Positions 1 through 7,255 of a stretch of DNA of 64,000 bases are shown here, piece by piece. Made by a program: the position numbers and the translations under genes. Position 1 is the first letter of the stretch, and each line of letters opens with the position of its first letter. Source of the stretch: JAJDZL01 sp965221175 (GTDB lineage: Bacteria > Pseudomonadota > Gammaproteobacteria > Arenicellales > JAJDZL01); NCBI GenBank assembly GCA_965221175.1, contig OZ244867.1, positions 930,001 through 994,000 on the forward strand. Reading direction: 5' to 3'. Under the pieces are notes generated by a model. It ran no database searches, was not told the DNA's origin, and saw only the letters and a list, made by a program, of their open reading frames with translations.

Positions 1-684
1 ATGAATCGAGTCGTCAATGACATGAACATGAGCGAAGTTACCATTGCTTACGGAATGACAGAAACGAGCCCGGTATCATTTCAATGTAATGTAGATGACC
101 CACTTGAAAAAAGAGTCACTACAGTCGGACGGGTTCATCCACATGTTGAATGCCGCATCATTGATGCGGCGGGCTCAACGCTTCCTGTAGGGCAATCCGG
201 AGAACTTTGCACCCTTGGATATTCTGTGATGAAGGGATATTGGGGCGATGACCAAAAAACTAAAGAGGCTATCGACTCTGACGGATGGATGCACTCAGGC
301 GATCTGGCAACGATGGATGATGAGGGTTACTGCAATATTGTCGGCCGCGTCAAGGACATGATTATCCGAGGCGGTGAAAATGTCTATCCCAAAGAAATCG
401 AAGACTATATCTACAAATTCAGTAAAGTTAAGGATGTTCAGGTTTTCGGGATTCCAGATTCAAAATTTGGAGAGGTCGTTTGTGCTTGGGTCGTGGCGAA
501 ACCCGGTGAATCAATAGATGAGGACGAGGTAATTGAATTCTGCAGTGAACGAATTGCCCACTATAAGGTTCCCCGTTACGTACGCATTCGTGAGGAATTA
601 CCGATGACTGTAAGCGGCAAAGCTCAGAAATACAAAATGCGGGAGGAGATGGTTCGGGAACTCAGTCTTCACTCCGCCCACTGA
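1..684 (+). CDS. AMP-forming acyl-CoA ligase, C-terminal part (cut by window start)
   Basis: This is the last 227 residues of an AMP-dependent acyl-CoA synthetase, which activates a carboxylic acid to its CoA thioester. Visible motifs are YGMTETSP near residue 18 (A5-type), the SGDLATMD aspartate motif near 99, GRVKDMIIRGGENVYP near 116 (hinge and A8 region) and the terminal catalytic lysine motif SGKAQKYKM near 207. The family is normally 540-560 residues, so the acid-binding half lies upstream of the window and the ATG at base 1 is almost certainly an internal methionine. The gene converges on the SDR gene on the other strand. Substrate cannot be told; the sequence style resembles medium/long-chain fatty-acyl ligases. 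Confidence 0.93.
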   Translation: MNRVVNDMNMSEVTIAYGMTETSPVSFQCNVDDPLEKRVTTVGRVHPHVECRIIDAAGSTLPVGQSGELCTLGYSVMKGYWGDDQKTKEAIDSDGWMHSGDLATMDDEGYCNIVGRVKDMIIRGGENVYPKEIEDYIYKFSKVKDVQVFGIPDSKFGEVVCAWVVAKPGESIDEDEVIEFCSERIAHYKVPRYVRIREELPMTVSGKAQKYKMREEMVRELSLHSAH

Positions 685-711
685 GTGTGAATTTTCCAGT
701 ATCCATCCAAT

Positions 712-1494
712 CTAGTCGGTCTGAGAAAGTGACTCAGTGTTTCCATCGACTGACAGTGCCTGTCCACTTATATTCGCTCCTAAATCTGAACAGATAAAAA
801 GCGCCATTTGCGCAATATCTTCAGTTTCGACAAAACACTTGAGTGAAGTCTGGCTGACAAACTGTTCTCGAACCAATTCGGGGTCGACACCTCGGGTCTG
901 TGCTTCTGCTGCGATAACGCGATCCATTCTGGGGCCAGAAACTGCTCCTGGACAGATTGCATTTACTCGAATACCGAAACTTCCCACTTCCATTGCAACT
1001 GATTTTGTCAGACCAATAATTCCCCACTTGGCAGATGCATATGGAGTTCGCAACGGGTAGCCATGAGTGCCGGCCGTCGAGGAAAGATTTACTATTGAAC
1101 CGCTGCGCTGCTTCTTCATAACCGGTAATGCCTTTCGACAACACAAGAATGTGCTAACAAGATTCACGCGAAGTGTTTCGTTCCAGTCATGTAGTTCCAG
1201 ATCTTCAAGCGGTCCGTTCGGCCCGGCAATTCCGGCGTTGTTGACCAAAATATCCAGATTTTCATTCGACTCCTCAAGGACGGTCTCGAATAGCCTGTCT
1301 ACGTCTGATTCAACGCCTGCATCAGCAACAACACCTCTAATTGAAGGATCAGAAGCATTCAACGAATCAATGTAGATTTGATTAACATCGCATACCCACA
1401 CAATGGCTCCGTTAGAAGATAATTTCTGTGCAATCGCAAATCCGATTCCCGTAGCACCTCCTGTGATCAAAGCAATTTTGCCGCTTACTGACAT
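712..1494 (-). CDS. SDR family NAD(P)-dependent oxidoreductase
   Basis: Classical short-chain dehydrogenase/reductase of 260 residues, a normal family length. It shows the cofactor glycine motif TGGATGIG near residue 11, the NNAG motif near 85, the catalytic serine in NLSSTAG, and the YASAK Tyr/Lys pair near 151, followed by the usual NAICPG. It should interconvert a hydroxyl and a keto group in the cytoplasm. It is the last gene of a three-gene minus-strand group (Old Yellow Enzyme at 3929, flavoreductase at 2825, this at 1494), only 38 bases after its upstream neighbour, which suggests one transcript and one catabolic route. The substrate is unknown. Confidence 0.9.
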   Translation of the reverse strand: MSVSGKIALITGGATGIGFAIAQKLSSNGAIVWVCDVNQIYIDSLNASDPSIRGVVADAGVESDVDRLFETVLEESNENLDILVNNAGIAGPNGPLEDLELHDWNETLRVNLVSTFLCCRKALPVMKKQRSGSIVNLSSTAGTHGYPLRTPYASAKWGIIGLTKSVAMEVGSFGIRVNAICPGAVSGPRMDRVIAAEAQTRGVDPELVREQFVSQTSLKCFVETEDIAQMALFICSDLGANISGQALSVDGNTESLSQTD

Positions 1495-1532
1495 TCAACC
1501 TCCCCTATCACAATTCAAAGCGAATCCGGACA

Positions 1533-2825
1533 TCAAATGTCCAGAATCAACTGTTGTTCACCGGCAGCCGCACGCGAAATGCACACCATCATCAGCTCAC
1601 TATCCGATTTTTCCTGATCGCTTAAAATCGTGTCTCGATGTTCCACCTTGCCGTTTAACACTCTGGTACGACAAGCACCGCACAATCCTTCCGTGCACGA
1701 AAAATCAGTCGTAACCTCTGCAGATTTCAATGCCTCAAGAATGCTCTGATCGGCTCTCACATGGATTGTTTTCTTGTGACGCGCCAGCACCACATCAAAT
1801 TCACTGTTTTTCCACACAGTTGGCAACTTGCGACGAAATTGTTCCGAATGAATCGATTCTGCAGGCCAATGGGAAGCTTTGAGTCTGACATCATCCATTA
1901 GTCCGGTCGGGCCGCAAACATAGAGCTGTGCACCTTCAGAATAGCTTGCCAGCACTTTATCCAGATTGATGCCAAACTCTGGATTTCCGCCATCATAGTG
2001 AACTTCTATGCGATGTTTGCAAATATCATGAAGTTCCTCAACAAATGCTGCTTGCTCCTCAGACTCAGCACAGTAATGCACGAAGAAATTCGCCCCAAGA
2101 GTACGGAGCCGATAACACATTGCCAATATCGGCGCAATTCCAATTCCTCCGGCAATCAGAAGATGAGAGGCAGCAGCTTCTATCAACTGGAAATTGTTTT
2201 TCGGATAGCCAGATTGGATAACGTCGCCAAGGCGCAACTGATCGTGGACCCAATCAGAACCACCTCGACTTTGACGATCTTTCAATACACCAATCACATA
2301 CTGATGCCGCTCAGAGGGATCATTGATCAATGAATAAGAACGCCTCATATCGCCGTTTCCAATGACCAAATCGATATGTGCACCCGCTGTAAACGGAGGC
2401 AGTTCTGCGCCTTCAACATTTTGAAATTCAATTCTTAGAGTATCTGCAGTTGCCGAATCAATTGCTGTCACCTTGAGCCGCAAACGCAAAAATTCAATGG
2501 TCTTGGGATACAGTTGACCATCTGCCAGTAGCAGCCTGCTGACAGGCTTGTCTTCAATGACATGGCTCTGAAGGATTTCTTCAACATCCTCCACGGATTC
2601 ATAGTGATACCAAATTCCATCAGGATATATCACCATCGTAGGGCCAAGTTCACACCGTTCCAGACACCCGGCACTATTGACACGGATGTCATACAATCCC
2701 AATTCCTTTGCACGTATTTTCATAAATTCGCGCAATGGAACCGATCCGCGTGCACTGCAGCAACTTCTCGGGTGATCAGGTTCCCGTTCGTTGACGCAGC
2801 AGAAAATATGTTTTCGATAGTGCAA
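1533..2825 (-). CDS. Three-domain [2Fe-2S] ferredoxin / FAD-NAD reductase / [2Fe-2S] ferredoxin fusion
   Basis: The 430-residue protein appears to join three redox modules. Residues 1-95 resemble a thioredoxin-like [2Fe-2S] ferredoxin: paired cysteines near 9-10 and 22-23 and a GCLERCELGP motif near 53. Residues about 115-335 resemble the FAD- and NAD-binding core of the phthalate-dioxygenase/vanillate-demethylase reductase family, with RRSYSLIND and GGIGIAPILAM. The C-terminus is a plant-type ferredoxin with CTEGLCGACRT and a final cysteine in MMVCIS. Such reductases pass electrons from NAD(P)H to an oxygenase or another acceptor. No terminal oxygenase is nearby; the Old Yellow Enzyme gene is 12 bases upstream. 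The extra N-terminal ferredoxin is unusual; the partner is unknown. Confidence 0.85.
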   Translation of the reverse strand: MHYRKHIFCCVNEREPDHPRSCCSARGSVPLREFMKIRAKELGLYDIRVNSAGCLERCELGPTMVIYPDGIWYHYESVEDVEEILQSHVIEDKPVSRLLLADGQLYPKTIEFLRLRLKVTAIDSATADTLRIEFQNVEGAELPPFTAGAHIDLVIGNGDMRRSYSLINDPSERHQYVIGVLKDRQSRGGSDWVHDQLRLGDVIQSGYPKNNFQLIEAAASHLLIAGGIGIAPILAMCYRLRTLGANFFVHYCAESEEQAAFVEELHDICKHRIEVHYDGGNPEFGINLDKVLASYSEGAQLYVCGPTGLMDDVRLKASHWPAESIHSEQFRRKLPTVWKNSEFDVVLARHKKTIHVRADQSILEALKSAEVTTDFSCTEGLCGACRTRVLNGKVEHRDTILSDQEKSDSELMMVCISRAAAGEQQLILDI

Positions 2826-2837
2826 ATTCTGACCTAT

Positions 2838-3929
2838 TTAGGTGGGAGCTGGCAGACACCTCAGATATTGATTGGGATACTGAACTTCAGCACCAAGCTG
2901 CCTGGCGGCGTGCCATGCCCAACGTGGGTTGTACAACATTCCACGAGCCAATGCCACAACATCTGCATCTCCACTAGCAATAATCTCCTCTGCCTGCTGT
3001 GCTTCAGTAATCAATCCAACTGCAATGGTTGGAATTCCAACGCGCAATCGAACTTCCCGAGATAGATGCACTTGATAGCCAGGTCCAGTAACGATATCTT
3101 GATGTTGAACCAGACCACCGCTGGATACGTCGATCCAATCACATCCAAGATTTTTGAGTTCTTTCGTTAATTTCACTGTATCCTCCAGTGCCCAGCCACC
3201 AGGCGTCCAGTCCGTAGCTGATACTCGTACTCCTAGCGGTTTGTCATCAGGCCATTCAGCTCGGACCGCATTGAATACCTCTAGCGGAAAGCGCATTCGA
3301 TTGACAAGTGCCCCGCCGTATCGATCCCCTCTTGTATTGGACAAAGGCGAAAGAAACTGGTGCAACAGATAACCGTGCGCAGCGTGAAGTTCAATCGCCT
3401 GAAATCCAGCCCTATCAGCACGAATTGCGGAATTCGCAAACGACTCGGTCAGACCAACTATTTCTGACTCACTAAGTGCCTGCGGTACATGCGCATTCTC
3501 GCTAGCCGCGAGCGCGGATGGCGCAACAGGCTGCCAACCGCCATCTTTCGGCTCTAAAAGTTTTCTGCCTTGCCAAGGAGGCATTGTCGATGCTTTTCTG
3601 CCTGCATGTGCGAGTTGAATTCCGATTGGGACACTGCCATAACGGTTGCAGAAGTCGACGATTTTCTTGAGTGCCAGTTCGTTTTCATCACTATATAGAC
3701 CAACGCAATGAGGACTGATTCTGCCTCTCGGCTCGACATTGGTCATTTCCGCCATCAACAACCCCGCTCCGCTCACCGAAAACTGCCCAAGATGCATCTG
3801 GTGCCAATCTGAGACGCACCCTTCGCTCGCAGAATACTGACACATCGGCGAAACCATGATGCGATTTTCTATTTCCAGTTTGCGAAATGAAATCGGAGTA
3901 AAAAGTGCCGGATTAGCAGGACTCAACAA
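2838..3929 (-). CDS. Old Yellow Enzyme family NADH:flavin oxidoreductase (YqjM-like)
   Basis: A 363-residue FMN-dependent TIM-barrel oxidoreductase that reduces activated C=C bonds with NAD(P)H. It carries the YqjM-class SPMCQYSA cysteine motif near residue 28, IQLAHAGRKAS near 103, the HAAHGYLLHQFLSP active-site motif near 182, and the C-terminal FMN-phosphate segment ALARGMLYNPRW near 327. Length is normal for the class. It opens a minus-strand operon with the flavoreductase (12-base gap) and an SDR. That combination fits stepwise reduction of an unsaturated or cyclic acid, but the substrate is inference. The start is the first ATG of the frame; no strong ribosome site is visible. Confidence 0.92.
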   Translation of the reverse strand: MLSPANPALFTPISFRKLEIENRIMVSPMCQYSASEGCVSDWHQMHLGQFSVSGAGLLMAEMTNVEPRGRISPHCVGLYSDENELALKKIVDFCNRYGSVPIGIQLAHAGRKASTMPPWQGRKLLEPKDGGWQPVAPSALAASENAHVPQALSESEIVGLTESFANSAIRADRAGFQAIELHAAHGYLLHQFLSPLSNTRGDRYGGALVNRMRFPLEVFNAVRAEWPDDKPLGVRVSATDWTPGGWALEDTVKLTKELKNLGCDWIDVSSGGLVQHQDIVTGPGYQVHLSREVRLRVGIPTIAVGLITEAQQAEEIIASGDADVVALARGMLYNPRWAWHAARQLGAEVQYPNQYLRCLPAPT

Positions 3930-4062
3930 ATTACCTTTCAGTGATGAAACTCAATACAAATAGCCATTCGCTGGAGCCGTGATAAAGGCATTACCTTCAG
4001 GCACCCGGATAACGGTGAAATTTTCAACTTCCAGACCTCTGGCTAATTTGTAATGTCTAATT
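3930..4062. other. Spacer with a short open minus frame, nothing certain
   Basis: This spacer lies upstream of the Old Yellow Enzyme operon. On the minus strand a frame reads through to a stop at 3951-3953 and ends with residues like VIRVPEGNAFITAPANG. It looks protein-like but has no start of its own and is probably the tail of a destroyed gene. I do not recognise the family. A short stretch (cgtgataaaggca) recurs near 45288, beside another transposase fragment. Confidence 0.3.
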
Positions 4063-4446
4063 TTATCGGATTGGCGGCTGTTTAATTTTATAAGAACCTG
4101 CTGGCGACAATTCGTAATGCAGCGTCAGTTCGGTACCTGGGATCTGGGTACGTGTCGCATTGAGTTCTTCAATCAGATGTAGCAGCGCACAGTCGATGGT
4201 ATCGCTGGCGAGGCCCAGCATCTGATTGTGTAGCAGCCCCTGTTCGAGTTGTGGAATGAGGTTGACTTTGGACTCGAACAGTTGGCTGAACAGCTTGCGG
4301 GCATTGCTTTTTTTGCTCTGTGCTTGGAACACAGCTGGCATCATGACGGTCTCGGCGCGATAGGCGATTGTGCGGATGATGTCAAGCAGCAGACGTGGTG
4401 CGATTGGCAGCGTATCCAAGCGCTGGCAGACGTTGACAACACCCAA
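4063..4446 (-). pseudogene. Transposase C-terminal relic, related to the 2.3-kb element at 29678
   Basis: The 127-residue frame matches the last ~100 residues of the large transposase encoded at 29772-31970. Both contain the pattern IAYR-E-- LLP (here IAYRAETVMMP) followed at similar spacing by residues ending in PGT-L. Here the sequence is divergent and lacks the first ~600 residues, the helix-turn-helix region and both element ends, so it is a dead fragment of a related insertion sequence. It sits just upstream of the osmolyte transporter promoter and, together with the IS110 relic at 5825, brackets the binding-protein gene. Confidence 0.75.
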
Positions 4447-4577
4447 ACTTCACCGACAATTTCGACAAAACACATCTCGAACCATCCGATTCACTTTCGA
4501 TTGCAGCATTGTCATCACTGAATCGGTTAAAAGAGTGTGCCTGAGCGTGCGAATCGGTATTTTGTATATTGTGTTCT

Positions 4578-4586
4578 TGTTATAAT
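4578..4586 (+). promoter_or_regulatory. Extended -10 promoter for the osmolyte transporter
   Basis: The sequence TGTTATAAT gives a perfect -10 hexamer (TATAAT, 4581-4586) with the TG of an extended -10 element. No good -35 box stands 16-18 bases upstream, which is tolerated by extended -10 promoters. Transcription would begin near 4593, some 40 bases before the transporter start. Confidence 0.6.
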
Positions 4587-4620
4587 CCTGACCTCAAATT
4601 ACACATACAACAGCTTTAAA

Positions 4621-4628
4621 GAAGGAGA
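4621..4628 (+). promoter_or_regulatory. Ribosome binding site deciding a TTG start
   Basis: GAAGGAGA lies six bases before the TTG at 4635, which begins a clear signal peptide. This strong Shine-Dalgarno sequence is why the rare TTG start is accepted. Confidence 0.8.
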
Positions 4629-4634
4629 GATAAA

Positions 4635-5612
4635 TTGAAATTGTCGAAGAAAAAGTTACTGAAGGTGTTGCTGCCGGCTCTGTTTCTTGCACTAGTCTCA
4701 GGCCCGTCCTTGGCGGCGGACAGTAGTGAACCAATCAAGATTCCGATCAAGAACTGGTCCAGTCAGGTCGTGATGGCACACGTGATTGGAGGCATGTTTG
4801 AAAGCATGGGCAACACCGTGGAATATGTCCCCGTGGATAACCAGGCGAGTTTCGAGGCTGTCCGTAATGGCGATATCTCGATCGTGCATGAAGTTTGGCA
4901 ATCCACCATGCAGAACGCCTATTACGCTGCCATGGAGCAAGGCGGTCTGATTGATGCGGGTACCCACGCAGCTGCAACGTTGGAGGAAATGGGTGTGCCC
5001 AACTGGGTAATCGAAAAGAATCTTTGCCCCGGTTTGCCGAACTGGGAGGCTTTGAAGGACTGCCAAGAAAATTTCGCGACTCCGGATTCCGGTGGCAAAG
5101 GTCGCTGGTTGGAAGGTCCACAAAGCTGGCATGGCGACGTCATGCCGAACCGTATCAAGGGGTTAAGCCTCGATGACAAATGGGTGGTGAAGTTCGCCGG
5201 TGCTGCTGATGCACTCTGGGCAGAACTCAAAGCGGCAGAGAAAGAAGGCCGCGGAACCATTATTTTTAACTGGACTCCCAATTTTACAGACGCATCAGGA
5301 TTCACCTTTATTGAATTCCCGCCGTACTATGACGGATGCAGAATCACCGATGGTGGCGACATGGCTACAACTGGTTGTGGGTCTCCGGTAGGTTGGCTGA
5401 AAAAAGGCGCCAACTACAGACTTCCGCGATCACACCCCCAAGCCTACACGGCATTTACAAAGTTGTCGTTTACCACTCCGCAGATTGGTTCAATGGCTGC
5501 GCTAGTCGATGTTGATGGCATGACGCATGCCGACGCTGCTGTGAAATGGCTGGCGGACAATGAAGATGTCTGGAAGCCCTGGACCGTATCGGTGCTTGGA
5601 GCAACCAACTGA
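4635..5612 (+). CDS. proX: Glycine betaine/proline-type ABC transporter substrate-binding protein
   Basis: A 325-residue periplasmic binding protein of the OpuAC/ProX class. It starts at a TTG preceded by a strong ribosome site. Residues 1-28 are a signal peptide: basic MKLSKKKLLK, a hydrophobic core and an Ala-rich cleavage site ending SLAA. The mature part has the family features IKNWSSQVVMAHVIGG near 36, scattered Trp/Tyr/Phe residues that would form an aromatic ligand cage, and paired cysteines near 132 and 143 and near 237 and 248. It should bind a quaternary ammonium osmolyte or a related amine and deliver it to the double permease at 7256. The ATPase gene is 562 bases downstream, separated by an IS110 relic. 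Ligand identity is inferred. Confidence 0.9.
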   Translation: MKLSKKKLLKVLLPALFLALVSGPSLAADSSEPIKIPIKNWSSQVVMAHVIGGMFESMGNTVEYVPVDNQASFEAVRNGDISIVHEVWQSTMQNAYYAAMEQGGLIDAGTHAAATLEEMGVPNWVIEKNLCPGLPNWEALKDCQENFATPDSGGKGRWLEGPQSWHGDVMPNRIKGLSLDDKWVVKFAGAADALWAELKAAEKEGRGTIIFNWTPNFTDASGFTFIEFPPYYDGCRITDGGDMATTGCGSPVGWLKKGANYRLPRSHPQAYTAFTKLSFTTPQIGSMAALVDVDGMTHADAAVKWLADNEDVWKPWTVSVLGATN

Positions 5613-5711
5613 TATGGTGGCTCTATCGTAAGCTTACCAGGCATTACTGTGAATAACCTCAAATTCCCCCGATTCAGCAGTAATTCTAATAATGGACTTG
5701 AGTGCATATTG

Positions 5712-5727
5712 AACGCCTTTTGGCGTT
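5712..5727 (+). other. Perfect short hairpin between proX and proV
   Basis: AACGCC and GGCGTT form a six-base-pair stem around a TTTT loop, 100 bases after the binding-protein stop codon. No T-run follows, so it is not a clean intrinsic terminator. It could protect the 3' end of the binding-protein message, which is often made in excess over the membrane components. That role is inference. Confidence 0.4.
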
Positions 5728-5824
5728 GATTCAGAAAAAGTGGTGCGCTGTCTGTGCAGTAATTTACGGAGGTGGCCGTGGGTGAAGTATGCTGTTCAGC
5801 CGGTATTCCCAGTCGGTATATTCG

Positions 5825-6163
5825 TTCAACACCGCCAAGGTGGTGATGGAAGCATGTGCGGGTTAGTAATACTGGAGGACGCTAGTTACAGGATTGTAAT
5901 CATGAGGTAATATTGGTGCCGGCGCGCAAAGTGACGCCCTACGCACAAAGAATGAAAAATGACATAATTGATTCGATTGCCATTGCCGAAGCGGCCGGTC
6001 GTCCTGGGATTCGTGCAGTTGCGGTGAAGTCTGTGGAACAGCAGAATCTGATGCTGCATAGGCTGGACAGCAGGCGGTACAGCAGCGCACACAGCAGCGC
6101 AACGCGTTGTGTGCACATTTGTCGAATCGCGGAATCGGTGCACCCTTAATTACCGGAAAATGA
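5825..6163 (+). pseudogene. IS110-family transposase relic
   Basis: Pieces of an IS110 (DEDD-type) transposase can be read in successive frames. One reads KVVMEACAG (5837 on, then two stops). Another reads HEVILVPARKVTPYAQRMKND (broken here by the surrounding frame change) and GRPGIRAVAVKSVEQQNLMLHR. A third, from about 6070, reads VQQRTQQRNALCAH and ends at a TGA at 6161-6163. The order matches the family's N-terminal half, but there are stops and at least two frame changes, and the catalytic C-terminal half is missing. It lies between the binding-protein and ATPase genes, so the transporter operon was probably interrupted by an insertion that later decayed. Confidence 0.8.
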
Positions 6164-6174
6164 TTAAATAGACC

Positions 6175-7245
6175 ATGTCTTCTCAAGAATATCCTGCCGG
6201 GAAAGAGCAAGCCGTTATCAAGTGCGAATCTGTCTTCAAGATTTTTGGTAATAACGCCAAGAAAATGCTTCAGGAATCAAAAGGCATCATAGACAGTAAA
6301 AAATTTCTTGAGGCCGGTTTGATTGTCGCTGTCAATAATGTCTCGTTTGAAGTAAACAGGGGAGAATTATTGGTGATCATGGGGTTGTCCGGCTCTGGAA
6401 AGTCAACTCTGCTTCGCTGCATATCGAGATTGACTGACTCCACCGCCGGCAAGATTTTCGTTGAAGGGCAAAACCTGTTGGCTCTGAATCACAAGCAACT
6501 CATTGAACTGCGACGTAACAAAATGGGTATGGTCTTCCAGAATTTCGGATTGCTACCTCACAAGACCGTCCTGGAAAATATCGCATTCCCGTTACAGGTG
6601 AAAGGCAACAGTATCCGTGATAGTGTCAAAAGAGCCATGGAAATGGTCCAACTAGTTGGCCTTGATGGACGTGAGAATTATTTCCCCAGGGAATTATCCG
6701 GCGGTCAGCAGCAAAGAGTGGGTATTGCACGATCCTTGGCTGTAGAGCCTGACATCTGGTTTCTGGACGAGCCATTCTCTGCACTGGACCCTTTGATCCG
6801 TAAGGAAATGCAGGATGAATTCCTGCGTCTGCAAGGCGTTTTGAGCAAGACAATCCTCTTTGTTACACACGATTTTGACGAGGCGCTACGCCTCGCTGAC
6901 CGGATAGCCATCATGAAGGATGGCGTGGTTGAACAGTTGGATACCCCGGCTAATATCGTGCTGAAACCGGCGACCGAATACGTGCGCAAGTTTACCGAAG
7001 ATGTCCCACGGGAAAAGGTGCTCCGGGTGGAATCCGTGATGGACCCGGTAGATACCTCGGAAGCGCTCGGTGATCTAAGGGTTCCAACGAGTGCCATTAT
7101 CGAATCCGTCGCGGAAGACATACTCGCGCAGGAGATGCCGGTGGCGGTCGTCGATTCAAATGATAAAGTGGTGGGAACTTTGCATTCGTCTCGCGTGATT
7201 AAGGTGTTGTTCGGAGGAAGATCCGGAAAAACCACACAAAATTGA
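6175..7245 (+). CDS. proV: Glycine betaine/proline-type ABC transporter ATP-binding protein
   Basis: A 356-residue ABC ATPase of the ProV/OpuAA class. Visible motifs are Walker A GLSGSGKST (~72), Q-loop MVFQNFGLLPH (~121), signature LSGGQQQRVGIARS (~174), Walker B IWFLDEPFSALDP (~194) and the H-loop THDFDEA (~231). The FGNNAKKML and GLIVAVNNVSF segments near the start are typical of osmolyte ATPases. The C-terminal ~80 residues look like one reduced CBS-type regulatory module (VMDPVDTSEAL, MPVAVVDSNDKVVGTL), which in relatives senses ionic strength. The permease gene starts ten bases downstream. The start ATG has only a weak ribosome site, perhaps because the region in front was rebuilt by the IS110 insertion. 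Confidence 0.92.
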   Translation: MSSQEYPAGKEQAVIKCESVFKIFGNNAKKMLQESKGIIDSKKFLEAGLIVAVNNVSFEVNRGELLVIMGLSGSGKSTLLRCISRLTDSTAGKIFVEGQNLLALNHKQLIELRRNKMGMVFQNFGLLPHKTVLENIAFPLQVKGNSIRDSVKRAMEMVQLVGLDGRENYFPRELSGGQQQRVGIARSLAVEPDIWFLDEPFSALDPLIRKEMQDEFLRLQGVLSKTILFVTHDFDEALRLADRIAIMKDGVVEQLDTPANIVLKPATEYVRKFTEDVPREKVLRVESVMDPVDTSEALGDLRVPTSAIIESVAEDILAQEMPVAVVDSNDKVVGTLHSSRVIKVLFGGRSGKTTQN

Positions 7246-7255
7246 ACGCTGCATA

